64,000 bases of DNA from Leucobacter triazinivorans (GTDB lineage Bacteria; Actinomycetota; Actinomycetes; Actinomycetales; Microbacteriaceae), in contig NZ_CP035806.1 of NCBI RefSeq assembly GCF_004208635.1, positions 2,914,001 to 2,978,000 of the forward strand, given 5' to 3'. Numbering within the stretch: position 1 is the first letter of the stretch; every line of letters starts with the position of its first letter. Positions 16,051 through 25,137 of the stretch are shown here, one piece after another. The translations under genes and the position numbers were made by a program. Below the pieces are notes generated by a model. The model did no database searches, was not told the DNA's origin, and worked only from the letters and a program-made list of their open reading frames with translations.

Positions 16051-17114
16051 GCGAGCCAGGCCATATCGAGCTGGAGCGGGCGGTCGATTCGATCTGGGCA
16101 GGCCGCCGTCACCGGGAAGACTACGGCGACCTCGATTCCCTCGTGGCCTCGATCATGCGGGATGGGTTGTTGCAGCCGATCACGATCACCCCTGATGGGA
16201 TGCTGATCTGCGGTGCCCGCCGTCTCGCCGCGATCCGCAAACTCGGGTGGAAGACCGTGAACGTGTGGGTGCGATCCGGTATCTCCACCCCGCTCGGGCA
16301 GCTCCTCGCAGAGCAGGACGATAATCTTCTCCACAAGCCGCTTACCCGCACTGAGGAAGCGACCCTGTATGCCGAGCTGAAAGCGCTCATGGCCCAGGAT
16401 GCGGCGGGTCGTCAGGAAGCGTCACGGTTCACCTCGAAACAAGAAAACCCCAGGTCACACGGTGCCGCCACCGTGGCGGCACCGCAAAAGGGCGAAACCC
16501 GTCAGCAAGCCGCGCTCATGGTCACCGGCCGCAACTCCTACACCTCACTGGAACGCATCAACGAACTGCAGCAGATCGCCGCTGACCTCTCCCAGGCCGA
16601 GGATGTGCGGGAACGGGCGTCCCGTGAGCTTGAGCGGATCGACGCGGGCGAGTCGATCACCGGGGCGCAGCATCGCATTCGTGCCGCGCAAGCTCTCGCC
16701 GAACTCGACACCCTCGCCACCGACCCGACGCAACCAGCAGGTATCCGTGACGCCGCCGCAGCAGGCGCCGCACGCCTCAGAGACCTGGAACAAACGGCAC
16801 GACCTGCGGACCTGCAACGGTTGGCGGAGATCGCGGTCGAGCGGGCGAAGACCGCGACGAAGAAGCGCCCCAACCAGCTCGCATCCGCGCGCCTGCGCGC
16901 CGTCGAGGAACCAGTACGGGAGTTTCTGCCGGTGCGTTCGTTCGTCTACCTCTGGGATGAACTCTCCACCTGGACTGAACGCTACGACCCCACAGCTATC
17001 GGCCCCGCCCTCTCCAACGAGCAATGGGTGATGTTCGAGCACGCCGTCACCATGACGATCGCATTCCTTGATGCCGCGCGTGCTGCACGGAACGCGCGCC
17101 GCGACACCGCCTGA
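16047..17114 (+). CDS. ParB/RepB-family partition protein
   Basis: 355 residues from GTG at 16047. The N-terminal ParB nuclease-like domain includes LDSLVASIMRDGLLQPITIT and the CTP-binding box GARRLAAIRKLG. A central HTH region (RTEEATLYAELKALM; YTSLERINELQQIA) and a helical C-terminus follow. No ParA gene is adjacent. On integrated conjugative elements, lone ParB-like proteins may act in segregation of the excised circle or as transcription factors. Confidence 0.88.
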   Translation: MSEPGHIELERAVDSIWAGRRHREDYGDLDSLVASIMRDGLLQPITITPDGMLICGARRLAAIRKLGWKTVNVWVRSGISTPLGQLLAEQDDNLLHKPLTRTEEATLYAELKALMAQDAAGRQEASRFTSKQENPRSHGAATVAAPQKGETRQQAALMVTGRNSYTSLERINELQQIAADLSQAEDVRERASRELERIDAGESITGAQHRIRAAQALAELDTLATDPTQPAGIRDAAAAGAARLRDLEQTARPADLQRLAEIAVERAKTATKKRPNQLASARLRAVEEPVREFLPVRSFVYLWDELSTWTERYDPTAIGPALSNEQWVMFEHAVTMTIAFLDAARAARNARRDTA

Positions 17115-17150
17115 ACCCACCCGCATCCCTTCCATTCATGGGCGCGTGAG

Positions 17151-17158
17151 TGCACCTG
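17151..17158 (+). promoter_or_regulatory. TGCACCTG leader motif, copy 4
   Basis: TGCACCTG followed by TCTGGTGATCC, 36 bases before the ATG at 17195. Confidence 0.45.
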
Positions 17159-17194
17159 TCTGGTGATCCGCTCACTGTCGGGAAGGACACCAGG

Positions 17195-17893
17195 ATGGAC
17201 CCCACAGAACGCCGCCGCCGCACCATGCTCATCGCCGCCATCACCGGCGGCCTCATCCTGCTCATCCTCGTCGGCGTCGGCGTCTACGGCCTCATCCGAG
17301 GACCACACACCACCGAACCGGGAAGCGCAGCTCCGACGGACAGCCCAGCAGCGACGCACCCGGCAGACAGGTCGCCAGCCGGGCCGGAGCCGGTGGTCGC
17401 GACAAGTGGGCCAGAGGAGTTCGCCGTCGCGGTCGCGAAGGCGCTGTTCACCTGGGATACGGCCAGTGGATACGGGCCTGCCGACTATGCGCAAATGCTT
17501 GCCGATGTCAGCGCTGACGAGGAGGCTGACGCCGCAGCCTCCGATGTGCGCTCCTATCTGCCGAGCCAGGAAGCGTGGGCGCAGTTGCGCACGCATCAGA
17601 CGAGGCAGTGGCTTTCCATCGACACCATCGAGGTCCCGGTCGTGTGGGAGGACGCGATGGCGCAGGCGGCGCCGGGGCAGATTCCCGACGGCACGATCGC
17701 GTACACGGTCACGGGCACTCGCCACCGCACCGGCTACTGGGGCACCGACCCAGTCACCACCACTCATGAGGTGGCGTTCACCGTCTTCCTCACCTGCACA
17801 CTCGAACGAGACCCAGCACCGCCGTCTGCTGATTCGGTCACTGAGACCTGCGCGCTCTTGCGTCTGTCGCAGCTCGACAACCCGCTGCGGTGA
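17195..17893 (+). CDS. VirB8/TcpC-like single-pass membrane protein
   Basis: 232 residues. ATG at 17195 follows GGAAGGACACC; the frame is open to 17150. A short basic cytoplasmic end (MDPTERRRRT) and one membrane helix (IAAITGGLILLILVGVGVYGLI) lead into a Pro/Ala/Ser linker and a roughly 150-residue soluble domain with the size and predicted NTF2-like alpha/beta pattern of VirB8 and TcpC. VirB8 proteins are structural subunits of type IV secretion channels. The assignment rests on topology and position before the M23 and VirB6 genes, not on a clear motif. Confidence 0.62.
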   Translation: MDPTERRRRTMLIAAITGGLILLILVGVGVYGLIRGPHTTEPGSAAPTDSPAATHPADRSPAGPEPVVATSGPEEFAVAVAKALFTWDTASGYGPADYAQMLADVSADEEADAAASDVRSYLPSQEAWAQLRTHQTRQWLSIDTIEVPVVWEDAMAQAAPGQIPDGTIAYTVTGTRHRTGYWGTDPVTTTHEVAFTVFLTCTLERDPAPPSADSVTETCALLRLSQLDNPLR

Positions 17894-17899
17894 CCGATC

Positions 17900-19084
17900 A
17901 TGCTCAAGAAACTCCTCGCCACCCTCGCCATCGCCGCGGTGTGCTTCGGCCCCGCCACCGCGCTCCTGTCCGTCGCTGTCCTCGCGAACCCTGCGGTCGC
18001 CGCGTGCGCACCGGGATCGTTGATCGTGGGGCCGATCCCTGACTCGCTTACCGCGACCACGAAGAACGGTGAGACGGTGACGTTGAACCGTCAGCAGCTC
18101 ACCCACGCGGCCACGATCATCACTGTCGGTGGGCAAACCGACGGGGCGGGGCGTCCTGGGGTGGTGATTGCGTTGATGGCGGCGCTCACCGAGTCGTATC
18201 TGCGGATGCTCGCCAACACCGGCGCCTACCCCGAATCGGCGAACTACCCCAACGACGGTGACGCGTCAGACCACGATTCGCTGGGGCTGTTTCAGATGCG
18301 CCCGCAAGCCGGATGGGGCACCGTCGCAGAACTCATGGACCCGAACTACCAGGCTCGCGCGTTTTACGGTGGATCGGCCGGACCCAACTACCCTTCACCG
18401 CGGGGGCTTCTCGATATTCCAGGGTGGCAGCAACTCGACCCCGGCGAAGCAGCGCAGGCGGTCGAGGTGTCGGCGTTCCCGGATAGGTATCAGAACTATC
18501 AGCCGGTCGCCGAAGCGATCCTCACCGCCCTCACCCGTCCCGCGCCCTCAAACGGTGGTGGCGGTGGCGGTGGCGAGGTCGTGGTGCCGGAGACCACCCG
18601 CGTCGTGTTCCCTCTGCCGGAGGGTACCTGGGTGCGGACGAGTGCGTTCGGGTGGCGCACCGACCCGATCACCTTCGAGCAGGCATTCCACTCCGGCAGC
18701 GACTTCGCCGCCGCTGACGGCACCCCGATCTTCGCCGTCGCCGACGGGATCGTGACTCACGCCGGATACACCGGTTCCTGGGGCGGGCTCATCATTATCG
18801 AGCACACCGTCGGCGGGGAACGTGTCGCGTCATACTACGCGCATATGTGGGAGTACGGCATCCATGTCACCGAAGGGATGACCGTCACCGCCGGGCAGCA
18901 CATCGGCGATGTCGGCTCCTCCGGGAAATCCACCGGCCGCCACCTCCACCTCGAAATCAGGCCCGGCGGCACCGGGCAGCCGGCGATCGACTCCGACCAA
19001 TGGCTCACCGACCAAGGAGCGGAAGGCATCACCGGCGGCACCAGTTCCCGAGCATCCTGCACGCTGGGTGGGGGTGAGCGCTGA
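17900..19084 (+). CDS. Secreted peptidoglycan hydrolase (transglycosylase-like + M23 peptidase)
   Basis: 394 residues. An N-terminal signal-like helix (LLATLAIAAVCFGPATALLSVAVLA) precedes a lysozyme/transglycosylase-like region (MAALTESYLRMLANTGAYPES, then HDSLGLFQMRPQAGWG) and a Gly linker. The C-terminal M23 domain has metal ligands in FHSGSDFA (His264) and HLHLE at 348-352. This two-domain pattern matches the VirB1/Tgc-type hydrolases that open the cell wall for Gram-positive conjugation channels. Confidence 0.9.
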   Translation: MLKKLLATLAIAAVCFGPATALLSVAVLANPAVAACAPGSLIVGPIPDSLTATTKNGETVTLNRQQLTHAATIITVGGQTDGAGRPGVVIALMAALTESYLRMLANTGAYPESANYPNDGDASDHDSLGLFQMRPQAGWGTVAELMDPNYQARAFYGGSAGPNYPSPRGLLDIPGWQQLDPGEAAQAVEVSAFPDRYQNYQPVAEAILTALTRPAPSNGGGGGGGEVVVPETTRVVFPLPEGTWVRTSAFGWRTDPITFEQAFHSGSDFAAADGTPIFAVADGIVTHAGYTGSWGGLIIIEHTVGGERVASYYAHMWEYGIHVTEGMTVTAGQHIGDVGSSGKSTGRHLHLEIRPGGTGQPAIDSDQWLTDQGAEGITGGTSSRASCTLGGGER

Positions 19085-19347
19085 TGGTGTTCCCCGACTT
19101 CGGGGGCGTCGGCGCCGAAGGCGACCTGCGCACCGTGATCGGTGCGCTGCTGATGTTCGTGCTCATCATCGCCGTGCTGATGCTGATCGTCTCCGCAATC
19201 GTTTGGGCTATCGCATCCTCCGCTGGCAACGCGCATACCGCCACCAAAGCCCGTATGGGTGCCTGGGTTGCCCTCGGTGCCGCCGCCCTCGCCGGAGCCG
19301 GGGTCGCCTGGGTGAACTTCCTCCTCGGTATCGGCGAGAACCTGTAA
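19084..19347 (+). CDS. Small DUF6112-type membrane protein 1
   Basis: 87 residues with two hydrophobic helices (TVIGALLMFVLIIAVLMLIV and MGAWVALGAAALAGAGVAWV). Size, topology and place before VirB6 suit a VirB2-like pilin or channel subunit (inference). ATGA overlap with the hydrolase gene. Paralogue of the next gene. Confidence 0.75.
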   Translation: MVFPDFGGVGAEGDLRTVIGALLMFVLIIAVLMLIVSAIVWAIASSAGNAHTATKARMGAWVALGAAALAGAGVAWVNFLLGIGENL

Positions 19348-19406
19348 CGCACACTCCGGGGTCTGGTGCCGCGGGCACAGCTCGCACCGTTCCCGGTGAG
19401 CAGAGG

Positions 19407-19414
19407 TGCACCTG
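19407..19414 (+). promoter_or_regulatory. TGCACCTG leader motif, copy 5
   Basis: TGCACCTG followed by GCTGGCAAGTCC, 50 bases before the GTG at 19465. Confidence 0.45.
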
Positions 19415-19464
19415 GCTGGCAAGTCCGCCTTCGTAGTGGCGGTGTGAGCTAAAAGGAGCCTCCT

Positions 19465-19734
19465 GTGATTGATATAGATCCGAACGGCACCGGGCTTCCC
19501 GGTATCGAGCAGTTGCGCATCATCGTCGGCGCGGTGATGACTGTCGGTCTGATCCTGTCCGTCCTCGCATTGATTGTCTCGGCGATCGTGTGGGGCTTCG
19601 GTGCGAACAGCAGTAACCCGCATCTCGCGTCGCGCGGGAAGGTCGGGGTGCTCGTGTCGTGTGGGGCGGCGATCATCTGCGGAGCCAGCGTAACGCTCAT
19701 CAACTTCTTCTGGGGCGTCGGCCAAGCCGTCTAA
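19465..19734 (+). CDS. Small DUF6112-type membrane protein 2
   Basis: 89 residues from GTG at 19465 (AAAAGGAG upstream). Two helices as in its neighbour (IIVGAVMTVGLILSVLALIV and VGVLVSCGAAIICGASVTLI), sharing SAIVWG and the closing NF-W/L-GxG pattern, which indicates tandem duplication. Candidate VirB2-like subunit. Confidence 0.75.
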   Translation: MIDIDPNGTGLPGIEQLRIIVGAVMTVGLILSVLALIVSAIVWGFGANSSNPHLASRGKVGVLVSCGAAIICGASVTLINFFWGVGQAV

Positions 19735-19764
19735 CCCCAACGTTTCCGTGGGAAGGAGGTTGCG

Positions 19765-21177
19765 ATGAGTGTGTGTGATGTGCCGGTGATCTCTGCCGTG
19801 TGCGAGACCGTCGGACAAGGCGCTGCGACGTTGATTGCGGCACCGTTCGACTGGCTCGCCCAAGCGATGGGAGGCGCCGCAGCCTGGTTGTTCGAGGCCG
19901 TCTGGGCGGTGTTTGACACCACCACCCTTGTCGATGTCACCGACGAGGGCTACATCGGGGTGTACAACATCCTGTTCGGGGTGGCGGTCTTCGTGGTGCT
20001 GATCTTCTTCTGCCTGCAACTGATCACCGGCCTCATCCACCGCGACCCCACCGCCCTCACCCGCGCCGCGCTCGGAGCTGCGAAAAGCATCCTCGGCTCC
20101 TTCGTCGCCATCGGCCTCACCGGACTGCTCTTAGAGATTACGGATCAACTCGCGATCGGGATCGTGCAAGCCAGCGGCAACACGATGGAGGGCATCGGCG
20201 ACCGCATCACTCTCCTTGCGGCCGGGTTCGCGGGGATCAACATCGCCGCCCCTGGTGTCGGGGCGATTGTCACGATCTTCCTTGCAGGCCTCGCTATCAG
20301 TGCGGCTGCGATCGTGTGGTTCTCTCTCCTGATTCGCAAAGCCCTCCTGCTGGTGGCGATCGTGTTCGCACCCATCGCCCTCGCCGGATTCTCCTGGGAT
20401 GCCACCAAAGGATGGTTCGGAAAGTGGGCGACGTTCGTGATCGCCCTGATCCTGTCGAAGCTCGTCCTCGTGGTGATCTTCCTCGTCGCCATCACCCAAG
20501 TCAGTGCGCCGATCGAGCTTGATCTTGCGTCGATCAGCGACCCCATCGCCGGAGTCGTCCTTATGTTCATCGCCGCGTTCGCCCCGTACATGACGTACAA
20601 GTTCCTCTCCTTCGTCGGGTTCGATATGTACCACTCGATGAGCGCCGAACAAGAAGCCAAGTCCGCGCTCAACCGCCCCGTCCCGGTGCCGTCCGCACCG
20701 AAGGCCGATGGTGCGAAGAAGGTGCTCGACGGCGCCGGCGACAAGAGCAGTGGTGCGGCACCCTCAGGTGGTGGCACCCCACCCGGAGCAGCAACCGCAT
20801 CGGCCGGTGGTGGCGGGGCTGCGGCGACCGGTGGTTCTGGCGCTGCCGCCGGTGCTGGTGCAGGGGCGGGAACTGCAGGCGGTGGTGCGGGCGCGGCTGG
20901 TGCCGGGGCCGGTGCGGGGGCCGCCGCGGCGGGCCCTGCGGCTGCGGTCGTGATCGGCGCGCAAGTCGCGAAAGCCGCTGCGACCGCGGGACCGAAACTT
21001 GGTGGCGCTGTCGGTGGTGCTGCGGAAGGTCACGCGGCCGGTGCCGGTGAGACCGTGCAGCCGGCACCGCCTCCCGCACCGAACCACACACCCACGGCAC
21101 CGACCGCTTCGCCTCCGGTGCCCCCGGCGAAGCAGACTCCGCCGCCGGCTCCGAAGCCACCGATTGGGAAGGAGTAA
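19765..21177 (+). CDS. VirB6/TrbL-like channel protein
   Basis: 470 residues with SD GGAAGGAGG. Six or so membrane helices occupy residues about 60-290 (FGVAVFVVLIFFCLQLITGL; AIVWFSLLIRKALLLVAIVFAPIAL; LILSKLVLVVIFLVAITQV). The RKALLLVAIVFAPIALAGF segment is typical of TrbL/VirB6 proteins. The last 170 residues are a Gly/Ala low-complexity region ending Pro-rich. VirB6 proteins form the inner-membrane channel of type IV secretion. Confidence 0.85.
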   Translation: MSVCDVPVISAVCETVGQGAATLIAAPFDWLAQAMGGAAAWLFEAVWAVFDTTTLVDVTDEGYIGVYNILFGVAVFVVLIFFCLQLITGLIHRDPTALTRAALGAAKSILGSFVAIGLTGLLLEITDQLAIGIVQASGNTMEGIGDRITLLAAGFAGINIAAPGVGAIVTIFLAGLAISAAAIVWFSLLIRKALLLVAIVFAPIALAGFSWDATKGWFGKWATFVIALILSKLVLVVIFLVAITQVSAPIELDLASISDPIAGVVLMFIAAFAPYMTYKFLSFVGFDMYHSMSAEQEAKSALNRPVPVPSAPKADGAKKVLDGAGDKSSGAAPSGGGTPPGAATASAGGGGAAATGGSGAAAGAGAGAGTAGGGAGAAGAGAGAGAAAAGPAAAVVIGAQVAKAAATAGPKLGGAVGGAAEGHAAGAGETVQPAPPPAPNHTPTAPTASPPVPPAKQTPPPAPKPPIGKE

Positions 21178-21180
21178 CCG

Positions 21181-22644
21181 ATGTCGAACCAGCAGAGCAC
21201 GATGGAGTTCGGGTTGCGGGCCGTGCAGTTCTCCCGCCTCACCCGCCGCGGCATCCTCCTCGGCCTCTCCCTCCCACAACTCATCGTCCTCGCCATCGGC
21301 GTGCTCTCCATTGTTGGTGCCCTCTACGCAGGTGGCGGCATCCTCTTGGCCTGGACCGCTCCCATCTGGCTCCTCTCCGCAGCCCTCGCGTGGACACCGG
21401 TTGGGGGCAGGAAGCTCATCGAATGGGTACCTGTGACCTTTCGGTGGGTCGCCCGCACACAGGCCCGGCAGATCGTGTTTCGGCGTAGGATCGTGAAACC
21501 CCGGCCTGCCGGAACCCTCGCACTCCCGGGCGATGCGGCAGCCCTCCGGGAGTGGGAAGACCCGGAGACGGGGGCGGCGATGATCCACGACCCCCACAAT
21601 CAGACGCTCACCGCAATCATCGCGGTGTCACATCCCGCGTTCGTGCTCCTCGACCCCGGCGAACAAGAACGCCGCGTCGCCACCTGGGGCCGGGCACTTG
21701 CCACCACCTGCCGATCCGGGAGAATCGCCCGCCTCCAAGTCTGCGAACGAACCCTCCCCGACGGTGGCTCCGGCCTGGTCGAATGGTGGCGACAGCACGG
21801 GCGCGATGACGGGTCATGGACCTCGACGGTCTACCGGGAACTCATCGACCGTGCCGGTCCCGCTGGGGAACGTCACGCGACGACGATCAGTCTCGCCCTC
21901 GACCTGCGCGCGGCAGCCCGTCAGGTGCGGACGAACGGGGGTGGGATCAAGGGTGCGGCTGCGGTGTTGCGGCAGGAGATGACGACGCTCGTTACGGCGC
22001 TGCGTGCAGCGGAACTCACCGTCGGCACCTGGCTCACCCCCAGCGAGGTCGCCGTGATCCTCCGCTCCGCCTACGACCCCGCGACCGCAGCGCTCCTCGA
22101 ACGTCACGGCGAGATCGGGAGGAGCCTTGCGACTGCGGGGCCGGTCGCGGTCACCGAGTCGTGGGATCGGCTGCGGTCGGACTCCGCGCACCACGCGGTG
22201 CTGTGGATTAGCGAGTGGCCGAGGTCGCAGGTGTATCCGGGGTTCCTCGCCCCGGTGTTGCTGTCGTCTGGGATTCAACGCTCGTTCTCGCTGGTGTGTA
22301 CGCCGATCCGGTCGGATCAGGCGGCCAGGGACATCAGGAAGAAGAAGACCGAGCTGATCTCGGATGCGGCGCAACGCTCCAAGATGGGGCAGATCGAAGA
22401 TGCCTCCCAAACCGCCGAATACGGTGACGTGCTCCAACAAGAAGCCGACCTCACCGCAGGTCACGGCGTCCTCCGCTACACCGGCCTCATCAGCGTCTCC
22501 GCCCCCACCTCAGAGGAACTGGATACCGCGGTCGCGGCGATCGAGCAGGCCGCGATCCAAGCATCCTGCGAAACCCGCCGCCTGGTCGGGCAGCAAGCCC
22601 AAGCCTTCACCGTCGCAGCGCTCCCGCTGTGCCGCACCGTCTGA
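21181..22644 (+). CDS. SCO6880-family conjugation protein (VirB3/VirB4-N-like)
   Basis: 487 residues. The N-terminal 70 residues form a PrgI/VirB3-like two-helix domain (LSLPQLIVLAIGVLSIVGALY; ILLAWTAPIWLLSAALAW). A long soluble domain resembling the VirB4 N-terminal region follows (TTISLALDLRAAARQVRTNGG; RSFSLVCTPIRSDQAARDI). There is no Walker motif; the ATPase is a separate downstream gene, the split arrangement known for actinobacterial systems of the SCO6880 type. Confidence 0.85.
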   Translation: MSNQQSTMEFGLRAVQFSRLTRRGILLGLSLPQLIVLAIGVLSIVGALYAGGGILLAWTAPIWLLSAALAWTPVGGRKLIEWVPVTFRWVARTQARQIVFRRRIVKPRPAGTLALPGDAAALREWEDPETGAAMIHDPHNQTLTAIIAVSHPAFVLLDPGEQERRVATWGRALATTCRSGRIARLQVCERTLPDGGSGLVEWWRQHGRDDGSWTSTVYRELIDRAGPAGERHATTISLALDLRAAARQVRTNGGGIKGAAAVLRQEMTTLVTALRAAELTVGTWLTPSEVAVILRSAYDPATAALLERHGEIGRSLATAGPVAVTESWDRLRSDSAHHAVLWISEWPRSQVYPGFLAPVLLSSGIQRSFSLVCTPIRSDQAARDIRKKKTELISDAAQRSKMGQIEDASQTAEYGDVLQQEADLTAGHGVLRYTGLISVSAPTSEELDTAVAAIEQAAIQASCETRRLVGQQAQAFTVAALPLCRTV

Positions 22645-22656
22645 CAGGAGCACGTT

Positions 22657-23478
22657 ATGCCGACTTTCCAGAACCCGACCGCCGACGCTGCGGAAGCATC
22701 CGAAGCGCTCCGGGGGCTTGCGCACGCGTCCCGAGTGTTCGAGGACCCCGCCGACACCTATACGGTGCTCGGTGATCTGCTTGCCGGGGTGCGATCGCTC
22801 CACCAGGTGCTCGACCAGCTCGCGACCGCCCACGTCACGCACCGGGTTCGCGCGCACGACGATGCCGGTGATCAGTCGGTCGGCGCAACCTACGCGCTGG
22901 CTGCGACCCGGGATTTACAGCAGGCCGCCGAGTTGCTGGACGGGGTGCTGTACCGAGTGGATCAGGCAATGGTGGCCTCCGGGCAGATCGCCTGGCACCC
23001 CGAACCCACAGTCCCACCGTCAGTGTCGAGGTGGGTGAGCGTGGTGTTCCTGCAAGGGCAGGACGCCGACGAGGTTCTAGCGATCATCGACCGTGACGGC
23101 ACGGACGCGGCGATCGAGCACCTGGCCGGGTACGACTACGGGGAAGACACCGTGCAGGCTGCGCTCGTGAATGGGTACGTCTACGACACCCCTCCGACCG
23201 GGGCGTTGGACAAGACCGCGACCAGGGACGTGTACACCCTCACCTACAGCCCGTTCCTCGGGCATGTGGGACTGCTCCGCCAACACGACGCGATCCCCGA
23301 CCCCGCCCTCCTCGACATCGACACCTCCAAGCCTGTGCCGCACCCCGGACATGACCTATCGCACGCCGCGTCGAACCGTTCGCTGTCGCGCCGTGCTCGG
23401 CGTCAGGAGATGGTGGAGGAGGACGATGAGTGGGGGCCATCACGTTCGGGGTCGGTGCCTCCGGGGCGGTCGCTGTGA
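22657..23478 (+). CDS. Conserved-looking hypothetical protein between T4SS genes
   Basis: 273 residues with SD CAGGAG. The N-terminal 110 residues are helical (LAGVRSLHQVLDQLATAHVTHRVRAHDDAG). A C-terminal part contains LGHVGLLRQHDAIPDPALLDID and a basic tail. No family recognised with confidence. Its 3' end overlaps the VirB4 start by up to 49 bases, so the two are co-translated. Confidence 0.7.
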   Translation: MPTFQNPTADAAEASEALRGLAHASRVFEDPADTYTVLGDLLAGVRSLHQVLDQLATAHVTHRVRAHDDAGDQSVGATYALAATRDLQQAAELLDGVLYRVDQAMVASGQIAWHPEPTVPPSVSRWVSVVFLQGQDADEVLAIIDRDGTDAAIEHLAGYDYGEDTVQAALVNGYVYDTPPTGALDKTATRDVYTLTYSPFLGHVGLLRQHDAIPDPALLDIDTSKPVPHPGHDLSHAASNRSLSRRARRQEMVEEDDEWGPSRSGSVPPGRSL

Positions 23479-24956
23479 CCGACAATGACCGCCGGCTCCA
23501 CACCGCCGCGCTGGTCGAACCCGCCGGGGAACGGCGCCGACACCGCCGAGCACGTAAACACGCCGCTACGAAGATCGAAACCGACGCACGCGCACACGAA
23601 CAAGCGATGGAACGCGAGCGAATCGCGGCAGAACGTGCCGAACGCCGCAACACCACCTATCTTCCTGCCGCTGGTGAACCCGGAGCCGCGACGCTCAGGA
23701 CACCCGGGCGATTCCGGTTACCCCGACATCAGGACACCTCCGCAACCCTCGCCGGCGCCTACCCGTTCCTCGCGGAAGGTGGCCTCGGCGCGGACGGGGT
23801 ATTCATCGGGCAAGACCTCTACTCCGGAGGTTCGTTCGTCTACGACCCCTGGACACTGTATGCGCGCGGCATCATCACCGCTCCGAACATCGTCCTGGCA
23901 GGCATCGTCGGCTCCGGCAAGTCCTCCCTCGCGAAGTCCCTCTACACCCGGTCGATCCCATTCGGGCGCCGCGTCTACGTGCCCGGTGACCCGAAAGGCG
24001 AACACACTGCGGTTGCGGAAGCCGTTGGCGGGCGGGCGATCGTCCTCGGGCATGGGCTGCGGAATCGTCTCAACCCGCTCGATGAAGGGCACCGCCCCGG
24101 CGGTCTCTCGGATGCGGAATGGGCAGCACAGGTCGCCTCCCGGCGCAGGGAGTTGATTGGTGCGTTGGCGGAGACGGTGCTGGATCGGGTGTTGTCACCG
24201 TTGGAGCACACGGCGATCGACCTTGCCCTCCAAGAGGCTGTCCGATCCAGCGAGGTGCCGATCCTGCCGATGGTCGTCGACCGGATCCTGAATCCCAATC
24301 CCGCAACCGACATCGACGGCCGGCTTGCCGAAGACGGTCGTCTCGTCGGCCACGCCCTCCGCCGTCTTGTCGCGGGCGACCTCGCGGGCCTGTTCGATGG
24401 GCCATCTACGGTCAGGTTCGACCCATCACTGCCGATGGTGTCGCTCGACCTGTCGCGGGTTGCGGAGAACTCGACGCTGATCTCGGTGTTGATGACCTGC
24501 TCTTCGGCGTGGATGGAGTCGGCGTTGATGGACCCGAATGGTGGGCACCGGTGGGTGATCTACGACGAAGCCTGGCGTCTCATGGCCTACCCAGCGCTCC
24601 TGAAACGCATGGATGCACAGTGGCGGTTGGCGAGGCATTACGGGATCGCGAACATGCTGATTTTCCACAAACTCACTGACCTCGACAACGTCGGCGACCA
24701 AGGTTCCGCGATGCGTGCCCTCGCCAACTCACTCCTGGCGAACGCGGAGACGCGGATCATCTACCGGCAAGAACCCGACCAGCTCGGAGCCACCGCCGCA
24801 GCCCTCGGCCTCACCGGCACCGAACAGAAACTCCTCCCGAGCCTGGGCACCGGGCAAGGGCTGTGGCGGATCAAGGAACGCTCCTTCGTCGTGCAACACC
24901 AACTCCACCCGGCGGAACTCGCCGCGTTCGACACCACGGCACGGATGAAGGGGTAA
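23430..24956 (+). CDS. VirB4-like conjugation ATPase
   Basis: 508 residues from GTG at 23430, which has a strong GGAGGAGGA upstream; GTG at 23475 (GTGA overlap) is the alternative. Walker A is GIVGSGKS at 158-165. Walker B is RWVIYDEAW with Asp-Glu at 379-380. VPGDPKGEHTAVAEAVGG and the C-terminal RIIYRQEPDQ are typical of VirB4/TraC. It energises channel assembly and substrate transfer. An N-terminal basic coiled-coil region (RRRHRRARKHAATKIE) replaces the VirB4 N-domain, which is in the SCO6880 gene. Confidence 0.92.
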   Translation: MGAITFGVGASGAVAVTDNDRRLHTAALVEPAGERRRHRRARKHAATKIETDARAHEQAMERERIAAERAERRNTTYLPAAGEPGAATLRTPGRFRLPRHQDTSATLAGAYPFLAEGGLGADGVFIGQDLYSGGSFVYDPWTLYARGIITAPNIVLAGIVGSGKSSLAKSLYTRSIPFGRRVYVPGDPKGEHTAVAEAVGGRAIVLGHGLRNRLNPLDEGHRPGGLSDAEWAAQVASRRRELIGALAETVLDRVLSPLEHTAIDLALQEAVRSSEVPILPMVVDRILNPNPATDIDGRLAEDGRLVGHALRRLVAGDLAGLFDGPSTVRFDPSLPMVSLDLSRVAENSTLISVLMTCSSAWMESALMDPNGGHRWVIYDEAWRLMAYPALLKRMDAQWRLARHYGIANMLIFHKLTDLDNVGDQGSAMRALANSLLANAETRIIYRQEPDQLGATAAALGLTGTEQKLLPSLGTGQGLWRIKERSFVVQHQLHPAELAAFDTTARMKG

Positions 24957-24963
24957 GTGCTCA

Positions 24964-24982
24964 GGTTCAGGATTTCTGAACC
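24964..24982. terminator. Short hairpin after virB4
   Basis: GGTTCAG-gattt-CTGAACC, a perfect 7-bp stem 8 bases after the VirB4 stop, without a strong T-tract. It lies at the head of the 181-base gap before the DprA-like gene, in which nothing else stands out. Confidence 0.5.
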
Positions 24983-25137
24983 CTGAATCCGCGCCGGTCC
25001 GCCGATCTCAACCGATCCGTTGACGCGTGTGAGGGTACATGTTCCCGCTGTCACCGGTTCATACACAGCGATCGCCTCGGCGTGCGGGGTCGTACCTATC
25101 CCTCGACTGATCCACCACGACCGAGGGAGACGCACCG

